This document shows positions 1 through 9,296 of a stretch of DNA of 64,000 nucleotides, piece by piece. The translations under genes and the position numbers were made by a program. How positions within the stretch are numbered: the first letter of the stretch is position 1; every line of letters starts with the position of its first letter. The notes under the pieces were generated by a model. The model worked only from the letters and a program-made list of their open reading frames with translations, searched no databases and was not told the DNA's origin. This DNA is from Theristus sp. LFF4_11. Lineage: Eukaryota > Nematoda > Chromadorea > Monhysterida > Xyalidae. The DNA lies in the NCBI GenBank assembly GCA_030248135.1, contig JASANC010004851.1, positions 1-64,000 on the forward strand, in the 5' to 3' direction.

Positions 1-971
1 GGTCAGAAAATTATGACTAGCTGCATACCTTGCGTGCTAGCCGAAAGGTCTTCAAACAAGGACCGAAGGAGTCAGGCACTGACTCCCTAGCCTAATTGAC
101 AACCCTGAAGTTGTCATAAGCAGTTTTTGATAAAACTGGTTTCTGCGTGCAGGAACCAGTCGCCTTATCAAGCACACCTGTTGGCAATATGGCCGACAGA
201 GCATGCTTCTGATAGAGTGCACCGGCCAGGTACACTCAATTTTGGGGGAATGTCCGGTAACTAATTACCGTACACCTCATTTGAAATGGGTTTTGAGGAG
301 AATGTCCTCTAACCCTGCAAAAGAGAAAAGACAACGCCATTAATCGTTGTCTCTATCGCCGAACATCGACGACGATTTTTATTTCTTCGTCGATATTTCA
401 ACGAATAATAATTCGACGATTATTCCGCCGACAAAAGCGACGAGCATAAGTATATTTTCACTGTTAGCATTGCACTAACCTTTTTTTTCCTTTTCCTAAG
501 GAAGATTTTATAAAAATTTAAATTTCAAAACTTTTTTATAAAGTTCCCACCAAATTTGCTGGTGGCTCACTTCGAAAGAAGTGAGTCTCCAGCTAAAAAT
601 CGTCCTTTTGTCGGGTCGGGCTTGAAAAATAGCCCATAAGCCCCGACAGAAGGAGGGGGGTGAAAATTTCGGGGCCCCCTATTCAAAAACTCCAACCAGG
701 GAGTAAATTTTAAGGCAAATTTGCGACATCAGAATGTCGCTGTTTGACACAGAAAGCAGAATGCGTTTAGCATTCTGCATATTGAGAGCACAAAGGGGCG
801 AATGAGCCCTGCTCACTCAAAGAGATCGGCCGGGCCGATCAGTAATGCGCACAATTAGTGCGACCTTTTGTTTGTGTGTTGCGTGCACTTGGTATAGTGC
901 ACAAAACACCGTTTTTGCTTCCACTCTGTGTGTGTTTGTGTCTGTTTCAGGCTCAACATAATTCATATTGA
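1..971 (+). other. Non-coding leader of the retroelement, dense in hairpins
   Basis: No plausible coding frame is present. Perfect stem-loops follow one another: CCACCA/TGGTGG at 547-552/560-565; CTCACTTC/GAAGTGAG at 566-573/578-585 closing a GAAA tetraloop; GCGACAT/ATGTCGC at 723-729/734-740; GCAGAATGC/GCATTCTGC at 756-764/770-778; GATCGGC/GCCGATC at 824-830/834-840. A good 3' splice-site-like string (pyrimidine-rich, TTTCAG) ends near 949, just before the long frame opens at 972, so the downstream ORF may be expressed from a spliced or trans-spliced RNA. That last point is inference. Confidence 0.5.
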
Positions 972-1445
972 GCAACAAACACAACAACAAATAATAATTG
1001 TTGCGCGCACGAGCCCGCGGGGCCGCTGAAACACACCACGGAGGGAGAGCAGCCGCCGTCGACCGGGACCGCCGTTCCTGCCGCCGCGGCGTTGGGCACG
1101 TCGGCGACGACGCCGACGACCGCTGGGCAACCAGCGGATCAAGATGGGTCGCATCAAGGCGGCGACCCATCCCGAAATGCCATGGCAGTGGTTTCGACCG
1201 CTGCTGACGGCAGCCATAGTGAGAGTCCGTCACATTTGGTGATGGACATCAGTGGTGAGGGAGCCACTGATGATAATGCTGCGGCAAATGCCGCAGACCA
1301 AAATCCACCGCCACCGGCGGATGGAATTGTGAATCCCGCCGATGACGGCGCGGATGATAACGTCATGGAGCATGACGATCAGCTTGGGTTGGAGGAACCC
1401 ATGGAATACCAGGTGGCTGAGGCCCCGCCCTCCGGTTTTCTTTGA
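972..1445 (+). CDS. N-terminal open segment of the giant element ORF (acidic, low complexity)
   Basis: The frame is open from 972 to the stop at 1443-1445. The first ATG is at 1182 in a good context (CCATGG); upstream codons in frame are open but lack ATG. The translation from 1182 is acidic and rich in Ala, Asp and Pro. It is in the same frame as the 2090-codon ORF that follows. The stop lies at the edge of a G-homopolymer-rich stretch (1446-1510) that looks like poor consensus, so this is probably the true N-terminus of the same protein, separated by sequence errors or by a real mutation. Hairpins continue here, for example a 10-bp stem with arms at 1143-1152 and 1162-1171. No domain recognised. 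Confidence 0.4.
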   Translation, partial: ATNTTTNNNCCAHEPAGPLKHTTEGEQPPSTGTAVPAAAALGTSATTPTTAGQPADQDGSHQGGDPSRNAMAVVSTAADGSHSESPSHLVMDISGEGATDDNAAANAADQNPPPPADGIVNPADDGADDNVMEHDDQLGLEEPMEYQVAEAPPSGFL

Positions 1446-1510
1446 AAGGGGGGGGAAACGTCGCGCGGGGGGTTTTGGGGGGGCGGCTGGGTTTAGGGGG
1501 AAGGGTCCAG
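1446..1510. other. G-homopolymer block, probable assembly damage
   Basis: Runs of seven to eight G separated by short T and A runs interrupt two open segments that share a frame. The composition is unlike both flanks, and the local hairpin pattern is lost here. Similar G or C blocks occur at 41640-41770, 59911-59932 and 60961-61440. A consensus or gap-filling artefact is more likely than biology. Confidence 0.5.
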
Positions 1511-1517
1511 AACGCTA

Positions 1518-4500
1518 GTGGAGACTTATCCACTAGCAATAAAAGTAAGCCAGACGGACTCTGAGCAGCATTGCAAAGAGACCGTCATGGTCTTCGTGAG
1601 AGACGATCGGGATCAGTTCCCGAACGTATCAGAAGGTTGGATGAACCTTGCCAACCTCAACAACTGGGTCGTGTTGCCCAGTATGGAGAACTACCGGCCG
1701 ATTGCCGCGATTCGCGCCAATCGCCAGTATTTCTTGATGGACGACAATGTCGTCATGACGGTCTGGGCGACTAAAAACCGCCCAGACAATTTGAGCGAAG
1801 CCGAGCTCCGGTTTCGCATTCATGCACCAAGGGGCACTCCAGGCCCTTGGGTTGATCTGCAAGCCAATTTGCGGCTTACACCGAAAAACTTATTCGCGTT
1901 GTCGCGAGTAACGTCTCAGTGGTCCATTACGGACTTCGGCAACGACTACCCCACAGGTGCCGTCCACCTGTTGGTGAATAGTCTGAAGTCAAAAGCACCA
2001 AGCCCCCGCTTGGTGATGTATGCGTTCGCAGCAGTCTGCGACCCGATAGCTTCGTCGCTGCAAATTCCGCAGTATGACGAAGATTATTTGGATGCCGACA
2101 TGTCTGTCTGGCCCATGACATTGATCCAGCTGATGGATTTCAGCGAGCAGATCAATTTGGAGCACCAATTTTTGGTGCATGGTCACGCCTCGCTCGCGAA
2201 AGAGCAGACGTATGTTGTGCCACGCGGAAATTTTCTGCATGGTCAAATTAGGCCGCATATGCCGATATACACAAAAGGCATGCGACGTCATAGGGACAAT
2301 CCGAAATCGGAAATTCTCCCGAATTTGAAACAAACGGGGACCACCAAATTCCCGTTTGATTTGAACGAATCACTGTTGGAAAACAGTGAACGTGATAAAA
2401 TCGCTGATGACCTTGTTTGGCAACAGCGTGTTAATGTCTGGCTGATGCTAGACCAGTTGTACAAGCGCACCGCGCCTTGTTTTGAAGGTGGCAGGGACGA
2501 TCTGCCACAAGTTTTGCTGCAGCATCACGAGTATGAGGCCCTCTGGTCCTCTCGTGAAAGCAGCTATACACGCTCGGAAGCATTCCGGCGGCACTCACGA
2601 TTGATCGGTCGTGAGATTGGTAAGGCTGAGGCCGTCATTTGGGTCACAGACCTGAATGAAAACCAACTCGGTGAGTTGGTGGATTTTATGCACCAACAAA
2701 TGTGCACCATGAATGGTAATGCAGTGCTGCATTACACGTATTTCGAGCCGGATAAGAAGTATCCCGCTCCTGCAAACGAACAGCAGGAACCTCGGTTCCG
2801 AGCTGCCTCGGTTAGAGCCGGGAAGGGCTTTTTGATGAACGTCAAGTACCCCTTGACGGTTTTCTTCGGTGTGGGCGCATACTGCGTCGCCATCGATTTG
2901 AGCTTGATCTTTGATCCGCTCTTGAGAAAAGAGAACAGTACGAAGGTGACTGTTCTGTTGGAGTTCCTGTTGAACAAGGAAAACACGTTTCACCATTGGG
3001 ATGACCCAACGGAATTTTTCAAAGGCATGAATGCTGCCTATTCTGAAGACATGAACAACACTCCGTTGTTCGATCAGGTCCAATTCGAAAATCACCTGGA
3101 CACACGTCCATTGGTGAAAGCGATTGGATTCGCCAACATGATTGACGCAAGGCCATACCGGTTTGAGCCGTATGGTGGTAATTATGTGAGCCCAACACCG
3201 GGAACGGTGTTGACGGCATTCACATGCAAATTGCACGATCTCGTGCATTTCACCATGTACGGGTTTGAGAGGAATCTCAAATACCCGGAAGGTTCATGGG
3301 ATCAAAATGCGATCTCACAGAAACGCCATTTGATCGAATGGCATAAAGATGCAGGCAAGCATTATGCCATGCAGTTCAACTGGACAGTGCTCGTTTACGA
3401 CGCACTGTTTTTCTGCTTAGCGTGCAGCGACAAGTTCGCGACGCTATCACATAAACCTCGTTCGAAGGGCGAGGTGAATCAGAGGTACAACAAGTACCGC
3501 GCCGCTATCGACGTGGGCTTGGCGTACCTGCAAAAGGCCGAAGAGTGGCCGTTTGATTTCGTGCACAAGATGCCGATAGTCACGCGAGATCTCTCGCTTG
3601 ACAAGATCTTGAGCAACGAACCGATGCGTCTGATCTTCGCTCAGACATTGATCGAATACGTACGCGCTGTGCGCTACGTAGAGAAACACCCTGCGAGAGT
3701 GATCGCAGGGACGAACCCACAAGTTCCGCACGCGGTGCCTCGCGTGCCGGACGAGACAAACAAAAACAGGTTCCAGCCTGCTTTTCGTTCTGACAGGCAT
3801 CTGATGATGCACCAATACGTCCTCAAGAGGGAAACCAAATTGAGGAGATGTTACATTCTTCAGTTGAAAGAATGCTCGAAATCGGCAGCATACACGCCGT
3901 ATGCTCTGTATAGCACGGCAGAAGTTTTTCTGCAGTGGTTCAAATACCGACTCCTGAAGTCGACTATTGGCATTGTGATGACCAATGCATCAAGCGACTA
4001 CGCCTATCAGCTGGCGAAAGTCGTGTACAGCAAGTGTGCTGAAAGACGCACACTGTGTTTCATGCGTGTGGGAGGTCCGCACACATGCAGAGGAGGCTGT
4101 CAGCCGACACCGCCGACAGAGTTCGAATTGCAGCCACACGTGCCTGCAAGCTATCTGGGAAACCAGATGGAGAAAAGGACTCCATGGTTTAGCGTGGAGT
4201 TTATCAAGGTGGGCCGCCGCTTTGACGACCCACACAAAAAGCATCTGCTTCACAAGCAGAATCAGGTCATTAGGACGCAAAGAGAGGCTGAGTTTATCGC
4301 TCAGGCTATTAGAACGCCAGCCAGTTGGGCCGGTTCGTTTCACATCAGTGAAATTGAAAGGTTGAGTCACTTTGGTGTGATACCAAAGCCAGATTTGATG
4401 GACGTAAATCCAACGTTTGTGTCCACGAAATGGCCGCATGCAGTGATGTATGCGTGCACTAATGACGGGGTGTACCCGCCTGGAATCACTCCTGACAATG

Positions 4501-7500
4501 TGTCAGAAGATTGGCGACGTCGTGAGACGTCGGAGCCGACGCATGTCTACGAAGACTTTGACATGCTACACGCTCTGTCCTGTCGTATGAACATCAGTAC
4601 GACAGATTTGATTGAGTTGCCGCTGAACATGCAATTCAGCTACGAAGACGTCAAAGCTTTGACGTTGGCAATTTTGGTGCGTGTCTCAATCGAACGCATT
4701 TTGCACCTGCTGTATCAGCATGGTCTGGAAAGGTATGAGCGTCTGATTCAGAAGCTCATCGATTTGAACAACCTAGTGCCACAAACGGCACGAGGCACGA
4801 GCACTCGCACGAGTGTGTTTCGTTTCTGGAATCCGTTCGTGTTCGACATTCCAGCCAAAAGGAATGACCACCAATCAACGTGGCATTCATTGAAGCCCGT
4901 CTGCGCACAACAACTGTGCGACAGTGACGAGTACAATCTGCTGAAAGACATTGCAGCAGCACGTGCATGGTGGACCGTGTTCCACCATCATAAAACTCTG
5001 CCGCTCAGGGAAGAGCTGCAGGAAGCGATTGTGCTGGGTGACGAAGCCCAGAAGAAAGCACTGATCGAAAAGATCAGAGGTATGGTTGCAGTGCCGACAG
5101 CACCTGCAAGAGATCCGGTTCTTGAAATGCGTCAAGAACGATTCACGGCCGACGTAGAGGCCCAAGCGGCTGTGAATCCACAGCAACCTAATGTGCGTGC
5201 CATTGAGCAGCAAGAAAAGCAACCGTTGTCGGTTGAAGATCATCCATCCTCGGATGCACAAGAGCAATCGAGTGCATCTGAAGATGACGACAGCCAGTCG
5301 CAAGTTTCTACGACTGACAATCCACAGCAACAACAGGGTGCTGCACAACAGGGAGCCTCACGCTTCCGAACTCTCACACCGAGAGCACAAGTGCTCGTAC
5401 AAAAGTACGGCCAAGTGCTGCAGCCACCAGCGGCGCAGCAATATCAACAACAGTTTCCGACTCCGGCAACTGTGGCACCAACGGGAGTAACACCCAGGAT
5501 GCCATTTATGCACACCACTCGTGGTGTCAGTTTTGCAGCCGCGGCCGAAAACCGTGCCGCGCTCGATCAAATGCAGCGCGTGTCGATCCTTAGACCTCGA
5601 CTGCCTGCTCCAGATTCTCAAGGCTTCAAAGTGCCTTATGCAAAGCAATCGCGTTCAGCGCGATCGCCGTTGCAGGGAGCCCCTCCAGCAAAACGGGTCC
5701 CTGGACAAGTTCTTCAACGAGAAGAAAGTTTTTCGGGTGAAAGTAACCCGGGCAGAAACCTCCCGAGAGGTCGTAAGCGCAGTAAGTCTCGTGAACAGAG
5801 ACTGTTGCTGCAACAACAACAGCAGGTGGAACAAACCTCTGCTGATTTTATTTATTGCCCAAAACGCAATTATTTGACGCCTCCGATGAATACATCGCAG
5901 GTTGATGATCTTCGTCACTATTACGAAGGTGCAGTGGTGAACCACGAGCTGGTTCCCGAGTTGTCAGAAGCCGTGTACCAAAATGCACAGGCTAAACAGA
6001 CACCGATCACGTTGTCTGATGCAGTGTCTTGCAAAGTGGTGCAAGACAATAAGAGAGCGCAAGAATACATGCGCCCGACCTATGACACACTGCCACGACC
6101 AGTGTATGTGAAAGATCGCAAAACAGCGAATCTGATAGACAGCTCACCGGAAATGGAGAAACGGCGAGCAGATTATTATGGCAAACCGAAGCCATTGTTG
6201 ACAACGGACATCCTACCGTTGGATGCGCCATCATGGTTCGCAGTGCAAGACTTGGGCACGCGAATGAAGGAGAATCCAACAGGATTCCTTGGGGATGCCA
6301 GACGTCAGTCTGCATCGCACGTCGCTAACACGATCAAGTGGCTAGCGTATTTTGTGTCACTCAGTGAACAGGAAGAATTCAACGGCGATCCGCCGGATAT
6401 TCGTTTGATTGGTGCTGGAACACCAACAGAAAACCTCATTCGCATGAGAATTCTGGCTCAAGCAGAAGCTGAGCGAGAAACACGCACAAATGTGCAACTG
6501 CACTCTGTGCTACAACCTATGTGGTTGCCGCCACTGCCGGGACCGCATCGTTATTGGAACGCGAACGAACAGAACGCGTTCGTGAAAAATTTCTCGGTCG
6601 AACCGAGTGCAATGTTGGAACCAGGCCTCGTTGAGGACCTGAAGAAACCGAATGTGCCTAAACTCACATTCCTTGATGCTGTGCCACCGCCGAAAAAGGA
6701 CGACGCACAGGAGAAAAAGAAGTCGAGGACGGTGAAACCGAGTCTCGAAATGCCAAAGAAGCTCGACAAACTGATGTCGGAGCAAAGAAAACGATATAGC
6801 AAGAAAGCTACATCGTATCAGCTGCCTAAGAAGACAGTCGAAACCAGTTCGACACGAACTGATGGTGATGACACCGAGGAAATGCAATCCGGTGACGAAA
6901 ACGCTGAAGCAGAAAAGCGTCAGCGAGAACTGCTCGAACAGATCAGTTATGATCCGACGATCACATGCAGTGCATGTGGCAATAAAGGACATGAACACTC
7001 AGTGTGTCCACTGATGTACATGTCGCTCGAAGCGGACGCAGCTGAAAAAGCCAAAGCGTCTACAAAATCGGACACAGCCAGTTCGATGACTAAAAAGCAG
7101 AAAAATGCTGAGAAATTGGCTGCACTTGCGAAAGCAAGAGAGGCCGAGAGGCTGGCTAGAGAAAAGTCAGCTCGTGAACACGCGGACCCAACAGCCGCTC
7201 AGAAAGCTGCCAAGTCGACAGCAAGTCAGGTGACTGATCAACAGTCACAACAAAAACAGTTGAACACAGCCAGTTCAACTGGTCAGTTTGAAGACACAGG
7301 CCCAATCGATGTATTGGAAGCTTGTCGGCGTCTTACGCTGGAGACTCTGCCGCAGAGCAGACCGACAGCAGGAGACGCCCCGAAAACACAACAACAATCG
7401 ACTGCCGTTTCGACAGCCGCTGATGCACCGTCGGGCCAGGCGTCGAGCGCCAGTTCAGCGCGCGTCTCGGTCCCGACTGGACACCGCTCACGCTCGCGTG

Positions 7501-7790
7501 GCAAGAGCAGAAGCACGTCGCGATCGAAGTCGCGCCGTCAGCTGCCGCGAACGACATTGGTGGCGTCACCGCCGGCGTCGGGCTACAGCACGTCCGACGA
7601 TGAAGATCGACCGGCGACTGAGGCACCGATAGAGCAGCAACGGCGATCGCGACTGCAGACCGACCCGCCGACCGCGTCGCGCACGGACAAAGACTCGTCG
7701 AAGACGGCGTCCGACGCGAGCGCGTATTCGACCGACGGCGGCAGACGGGTTGGCACGCCACGAGGCAAGGGGCGCGGCAGACGGAAGTGA
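1518..7790 (+). CDS. Giant 2090-codon element protein with CCHC zinc knuckle and Arg-Ser-rich tail
   Basis: Uninterrupted frame. Position 1518 is a GTG, and the first in-frame ATG is 1587; the true start probably lies upstream across the damaged block. About the first 1200 residues look globular with no family I recognise. Residues about 1200-1450 are Gln/Pro/Ser-rich with basic Arg-Ser clusters. Near residue 1815 (nt about 6961-7015) is a zinc knuckle with spacing C-x2-C-x4-H-x4-C, as in retroviral Gag nucleocapsids and in cellular RNA-binding proteins. After it come an Ala/Lys/Glu-rich, coiled-coil-like stretch and an Arg-Ser-rich tail (about 1960-2090). A C-terminal knuckle plus basic tail suggests a nucleic-acid-binding, Gag-like role (inference). 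No protease, RT or integrase motif was seen. The coding DNA carries perfect hairpins every few tens of bases. The frame has no stop over 6.3 kb, so the copy is recent or under selection. Confidence 0.7.
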   Translation: METYPLAIKVSQTDSEQHCKETVMVFVRDDRDQFPNVSEGWMNLANLNNWVVLPSMENYRPIAAIRANRQYFLMDDNVVMTVWATKNRPDNLSEAELRFRIHAPRGTPGPWVDLQANLRLTPKNLFALSRVTSQWSITDFGNDYPTGAVHLLVNSLKSKAPSPRLVMYAFAAVCDPIASSLQIPQYDEDYLDADMSVWPMTLIQLMDFSEQINLEHQFLVHGHASLAKEQTYVVPRGNFLHGQIRPHMPIYTKGMRRHRDNPKSEILPNLKQTGTTKFPFDLNESLLENSERDKIADDLVWQQRVNVWLMLDQLYKRTAPCFEGGRDDLPQVLLQHHEYEALWSSRESSYTRSEAFRRHSRLIGREIGKAEAVIWVTDLNENQLGELVDFMHQQMCTMNGNAVLHYTYFEPDKKYPAPANEQQEPRFRAASVRAGKGFLMNVKYPLTVFFGVGAYCVAIDLSLIFDPLLRKENSTKVTVLLEFLLNKENTFHHWDDPTEFFKGMNAAYSEDMNNTPLFDQVQFENHLDTRPLVKAIGFANMIDARPYRFEPYGGNYVSPTPGTVLTAFTCKLHDLVHFTMYGFERNLKYPEGSWDQNAISQKRHLIEWHKDAGKHYAMQFNWTVLVYDALFFCLACSDKFATLSHKPRSKGEVNQRYNKYRAAIDVGLAYLQKAEEWPFDFVHKMPIVTRDLSLDKILSNEPMRLIFAQTLIEYVRAVRYVEKHPARVIAGTNPQVPHAVPRVPDETNKNRFQPAFRSDRHLMMHQYVLKRETKLRRCYILQLKECSKSAAYTPYALYSTAEVFLQWFKYRLLKSTIGIVMTNASSDYAYQLAKVVYSKCAERRTLCFMRVGGPHTCRGGCQPTPPTEFELQPHVPASYLGNQMEKRTPWFSVEFIKVGRRFDDPHKKHLLHKQNQVIRTQREAEFIAQAIRTPASWAGSFHISEIERLSHFGVIPKPDLMDVNPTFVSTKWPHAVMYACTNDGVYPPGITPDNVSEDWRRRETSEPTHVYEDFDMLHALSCRMNISTTDLIELPLNMQFSYEDVKALTLAILVRVSIERILHLLYQHGLERYERLIQKLIDLNNLVPQTARGTSTRTSVFRFWNPFVFDIPAKRNDHQSTWHSLKPVCAQQLCDSDEYNLLKDIAAARAWWTVFHHHKTLPLREELQEAIVLGDEAQKKALIEKIRGMVAVPTAPARDPVLEMRQERFTADVEAQAAVNPQQPNVRAIEQQEKQPLSVEDHPSSDAQEQSSASEDDDSQSQVSTTDNPQQQQGAAQQGASRFRTLTPRAQVLVQKYGQVLQPPAAQQYQQQFPTPATVAPTGVTPRMPFMHTTRGVSFAAAAENRAALDQMQRVSILRPRLPAPDSQGFKVPYAKQSRSARSPLQGAPPAKRVPGQVLQREESFSGESNPGRNLPRGRKRSKSREQRLLLQQQQQVEQTSADFIYCPKRNYLTPPMNTSQVDDLRHYYEGAVVNHELVPELSEAVYQNAQAKQTPITLSDAVSCKVVQDNKRAQEYMRPTYDTLPRPVYVKDRKTANLIDSSPEMEKRRADYYGKPKPLLTTDILPLDAPSWFAVQDLGTRMKENPTGFLGDARRQSASHVANTIKWLAYFVSLSEQEEFNGDPPDIRLIGAGTPTENLIRMRILAQAEAERETRTNVQLHSVLQPMWLPPLPGPHRYWNANEQNAFVKNFSVEPSAMLEPGLVEDLKKPNVPKLTFLDAVPPPKKDDAQEKKKSRTVKPSLEMPKKLDKLMSEQRKRYSKKATSYQLPKKTVETSSTRTDGDDTEEMQSGDENAEAEKRQRELLEQISYDPTITCSACGNKGHEHSVCPLMYMSLEADAAEKAKASTKSDTASSMTKKQKNAEKLAALAKAREAERLAREKSAREHADPTAAQKAAKSTASQVTDQQSQQKQLNTASSTGQFEDTGPIDVLEACRRLTLETLPQSRPTAGDAPKTQQQSTAVSTAADAPSGQASSASSARVSVPTGHRSRSRGKSRSTSRSKSRRQLPRTTLVASPPASGYSTSDDEDRPATEAPIEQQRRSRLQTDPPTASRTDKDSSKTASDASAYSTDGGRRVGTPRGKGRGRRK

Positions 7791-8652
7791 TTGTCGAAGA
7801 CGACAACCGTTTGGATGGCACCACCGCCATTTGATGGACAACGACAGCGTCGTTGCCCGGCTGGACACTGAACACTGGACACTCTGGTGAAAAACGTTGT
7901 TTTTCCGTTTTTGTTTTTGAGCAGGCGTTGCTTGCTGTGTTCACGTGCCATCTTAGCCGTCTAATGCCTTCTGCCTTTTGTCACAGACGTTGTCTGTTGA
8001 CTGTTGTTGTAACAGTTTTGTTACCTTGTGCCACGCTTGTGTGCTTGTTTTGAGTCCCTTTAGAGGGCTGGTAAAGGTAATTTTAATGCTTTGCCACAAC
8101 ACTAACCCAACTTCGATTCCAACAGTTTTTTTTCTTTCGTGATTTTTTTTGTGATTTGTTGTTTTTCGTGTTTGTAAAACACTCTAATAAAATAACACTT
8201 GTTATTTTCTCACTCACACTTTCGATGTGGTAACATTGAGGGGAACAACCACACGCACTGTCGCATGTGGCCCCGATCACCATTGTGATCTATTTTTGTT
8301 TGTGTTTCTACTAGTTTGTTGTTTTGCCGGAAGTGTTTGTTTTCATTTTTTTTACTTACACGTTTTCTCAAACACAGATCCTTAAGTCTGTGTATTTTGA
8401 AGCATTCGTGCTTGTTAAAAGTCATAGGCGACTGCACTGTTGTATTCGCCCTTAACAAACAGTTGTAATCACCAACAAAATCCACAGTTTTCTCCACTCT
8501 TTTATTCACCGTTTTTCACACCACATCTTTTCAACAACAATCACCATCAATTGTAACAATACACAATAGTGTAGCGTTTCATAAACGTTACTCTTTCACG
8601 TCCCACATTTGTGGCCTCGTGGAAGAGGCCTTTTTAAAGGGGGGGGGGTAGT
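7791..8652 (+). other. 3' untranslated region of the retroelement with polypurine tract
   Basis: No coding frame of note. Hairpins continue, for example GATCAC/GTGATC around 8275-8290 and ACACAGA/TCTGTGT near 8374-8396. GGCCTC/GAGGCC at about 8611-8628 is followed by a T run. A purine run dominated by G (about 8635-8648) sits directly before the TG that opens the terminal repeat, the expected place for a plus-strand primer (polypurine tract). Confidence 0.5.
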
Positions 8653-8745
8653 TGTCAGGTCCATACAACGACCGTGTCAACCGCTTCCAACGTTTCAACG
8701 CTAAACTACTCTTTTATCTTCACCAATCTCTACCTTTATCTATTC

Positions 8746-8754
8746 TTTTATACA
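8746..8754 (+). promoter_or_regulatory. TATA-like box in the LTR
   Basis: TTTTATACA about 95 bp into the terminal repeat and about 115 bp before the AATAAA. Placement fits a retroelement U3 promoter; no experimental support. Confidence 0.35.
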
Positions 8755-8863
8755 AACTCATCTATTCTTTGCACATTGGTTGATACGTGATGTGTGTCTT
8801 TTATCAGTGTCTTCCTTTGTGTGCTCACATTATTCTACACTTCACTTCTTCATCGCCTTGACC

Positions 8864-8869
8864 AATAAA
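8864..8869 (+). terminator. Polyadenylation signal in the LTR
   Basis: AATAAA in the middle of the terminal repeat, downstream of the TATA-like box, as expected at the R/U5 boundary of an LTR. Confidence 0.45.
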
Positions 8870-9296
8870 ATGCACAAGTATGCGACTTGTTCGGCCGAAG
8901 CCGTCTACCGCCTACTATTAAGGCGTATAGGCGTCCAGGCGATTCAAGGCGTCTAGGCGACAAGGCGTCTAGGCGATATAGGCGACTCACTCGCTGGGCC
9001 CCTATTGGTACCAGTGCCGGTGAACGGTTCGCCTATAACCGTTGTCTTGTGTGCGACATTCGCGCAGCGATGACTTCATCCAAGTCAGTTGTCTCCAGTC
9101 TGAAAACTCAATGTACAACCCGGTCAGAACAAGTGAGAGTTGTTCCGCCGTTCGGTCAACATGTGAGTGCCCTGTCAGGCCATGTGGCAGATGGTCTACA
9201 GTTTGGTACGTTGACTCAACGTCCGAAACCGCTGCCTCGGGCAGTTGATGTAAAAGCAACCACCCCAGTGGCAGTGGGGTCGGGCGTTGCTTCACA

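Larger units (their letters stand above)
1..9296 (+). mobile_element. LTR-type retroelement, 3' portion, hairpin-saturated
   Basis: Runs from before the window start to the end of a terminal repeat at 9296. Visible parts in order are a non-coding leader (1-971), a very long open frame (972-7790 with one break), an untranslated tail, a polypurine tract (about 8635-8648) and a TG...CA-bounded terminal repeat with TATA and AATAAA signals. The 5' LTR and any reverse transcriptase or integrase would lie to the left and are not seen; none of the encoded residues resemble RT, RNase H or integrase motifs. The whole segment is packed with short perfect inverted repeats, a texture that stops at about 9296, which independently supports this right border. 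It could be a non-autonomous gag-only element, or the 3' third of a larger one with an env-position gene. Family is unassigned. Confidence 0.6.
8653..9296 (+). repeat. Putative 3' LTR (TGTCAG...TTCACA), 644 bp
   Basis: Begins TGTCAG directly after a polypurine tract and ends TTCACA, giving the usual TG...CA termini. It contains a TATA-like string (8746-8754) and AATAAA (8864-8869) in the order U3-R-U5 would need. Between about 8890 and 8995 a GGCG-containing unit (AGGCGTCTAGGCG-like) recurs several times. Inverted repeats typical of the element body continue to the end, for example AACGGTT/AACCGTT near 9023-9042 and CTGCC/GGCAG near 9232-9244. The 5' partner LTR is outside the window, so borders rest on these internal marks and no target duplication could be checked. 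Confidence 0.5.
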
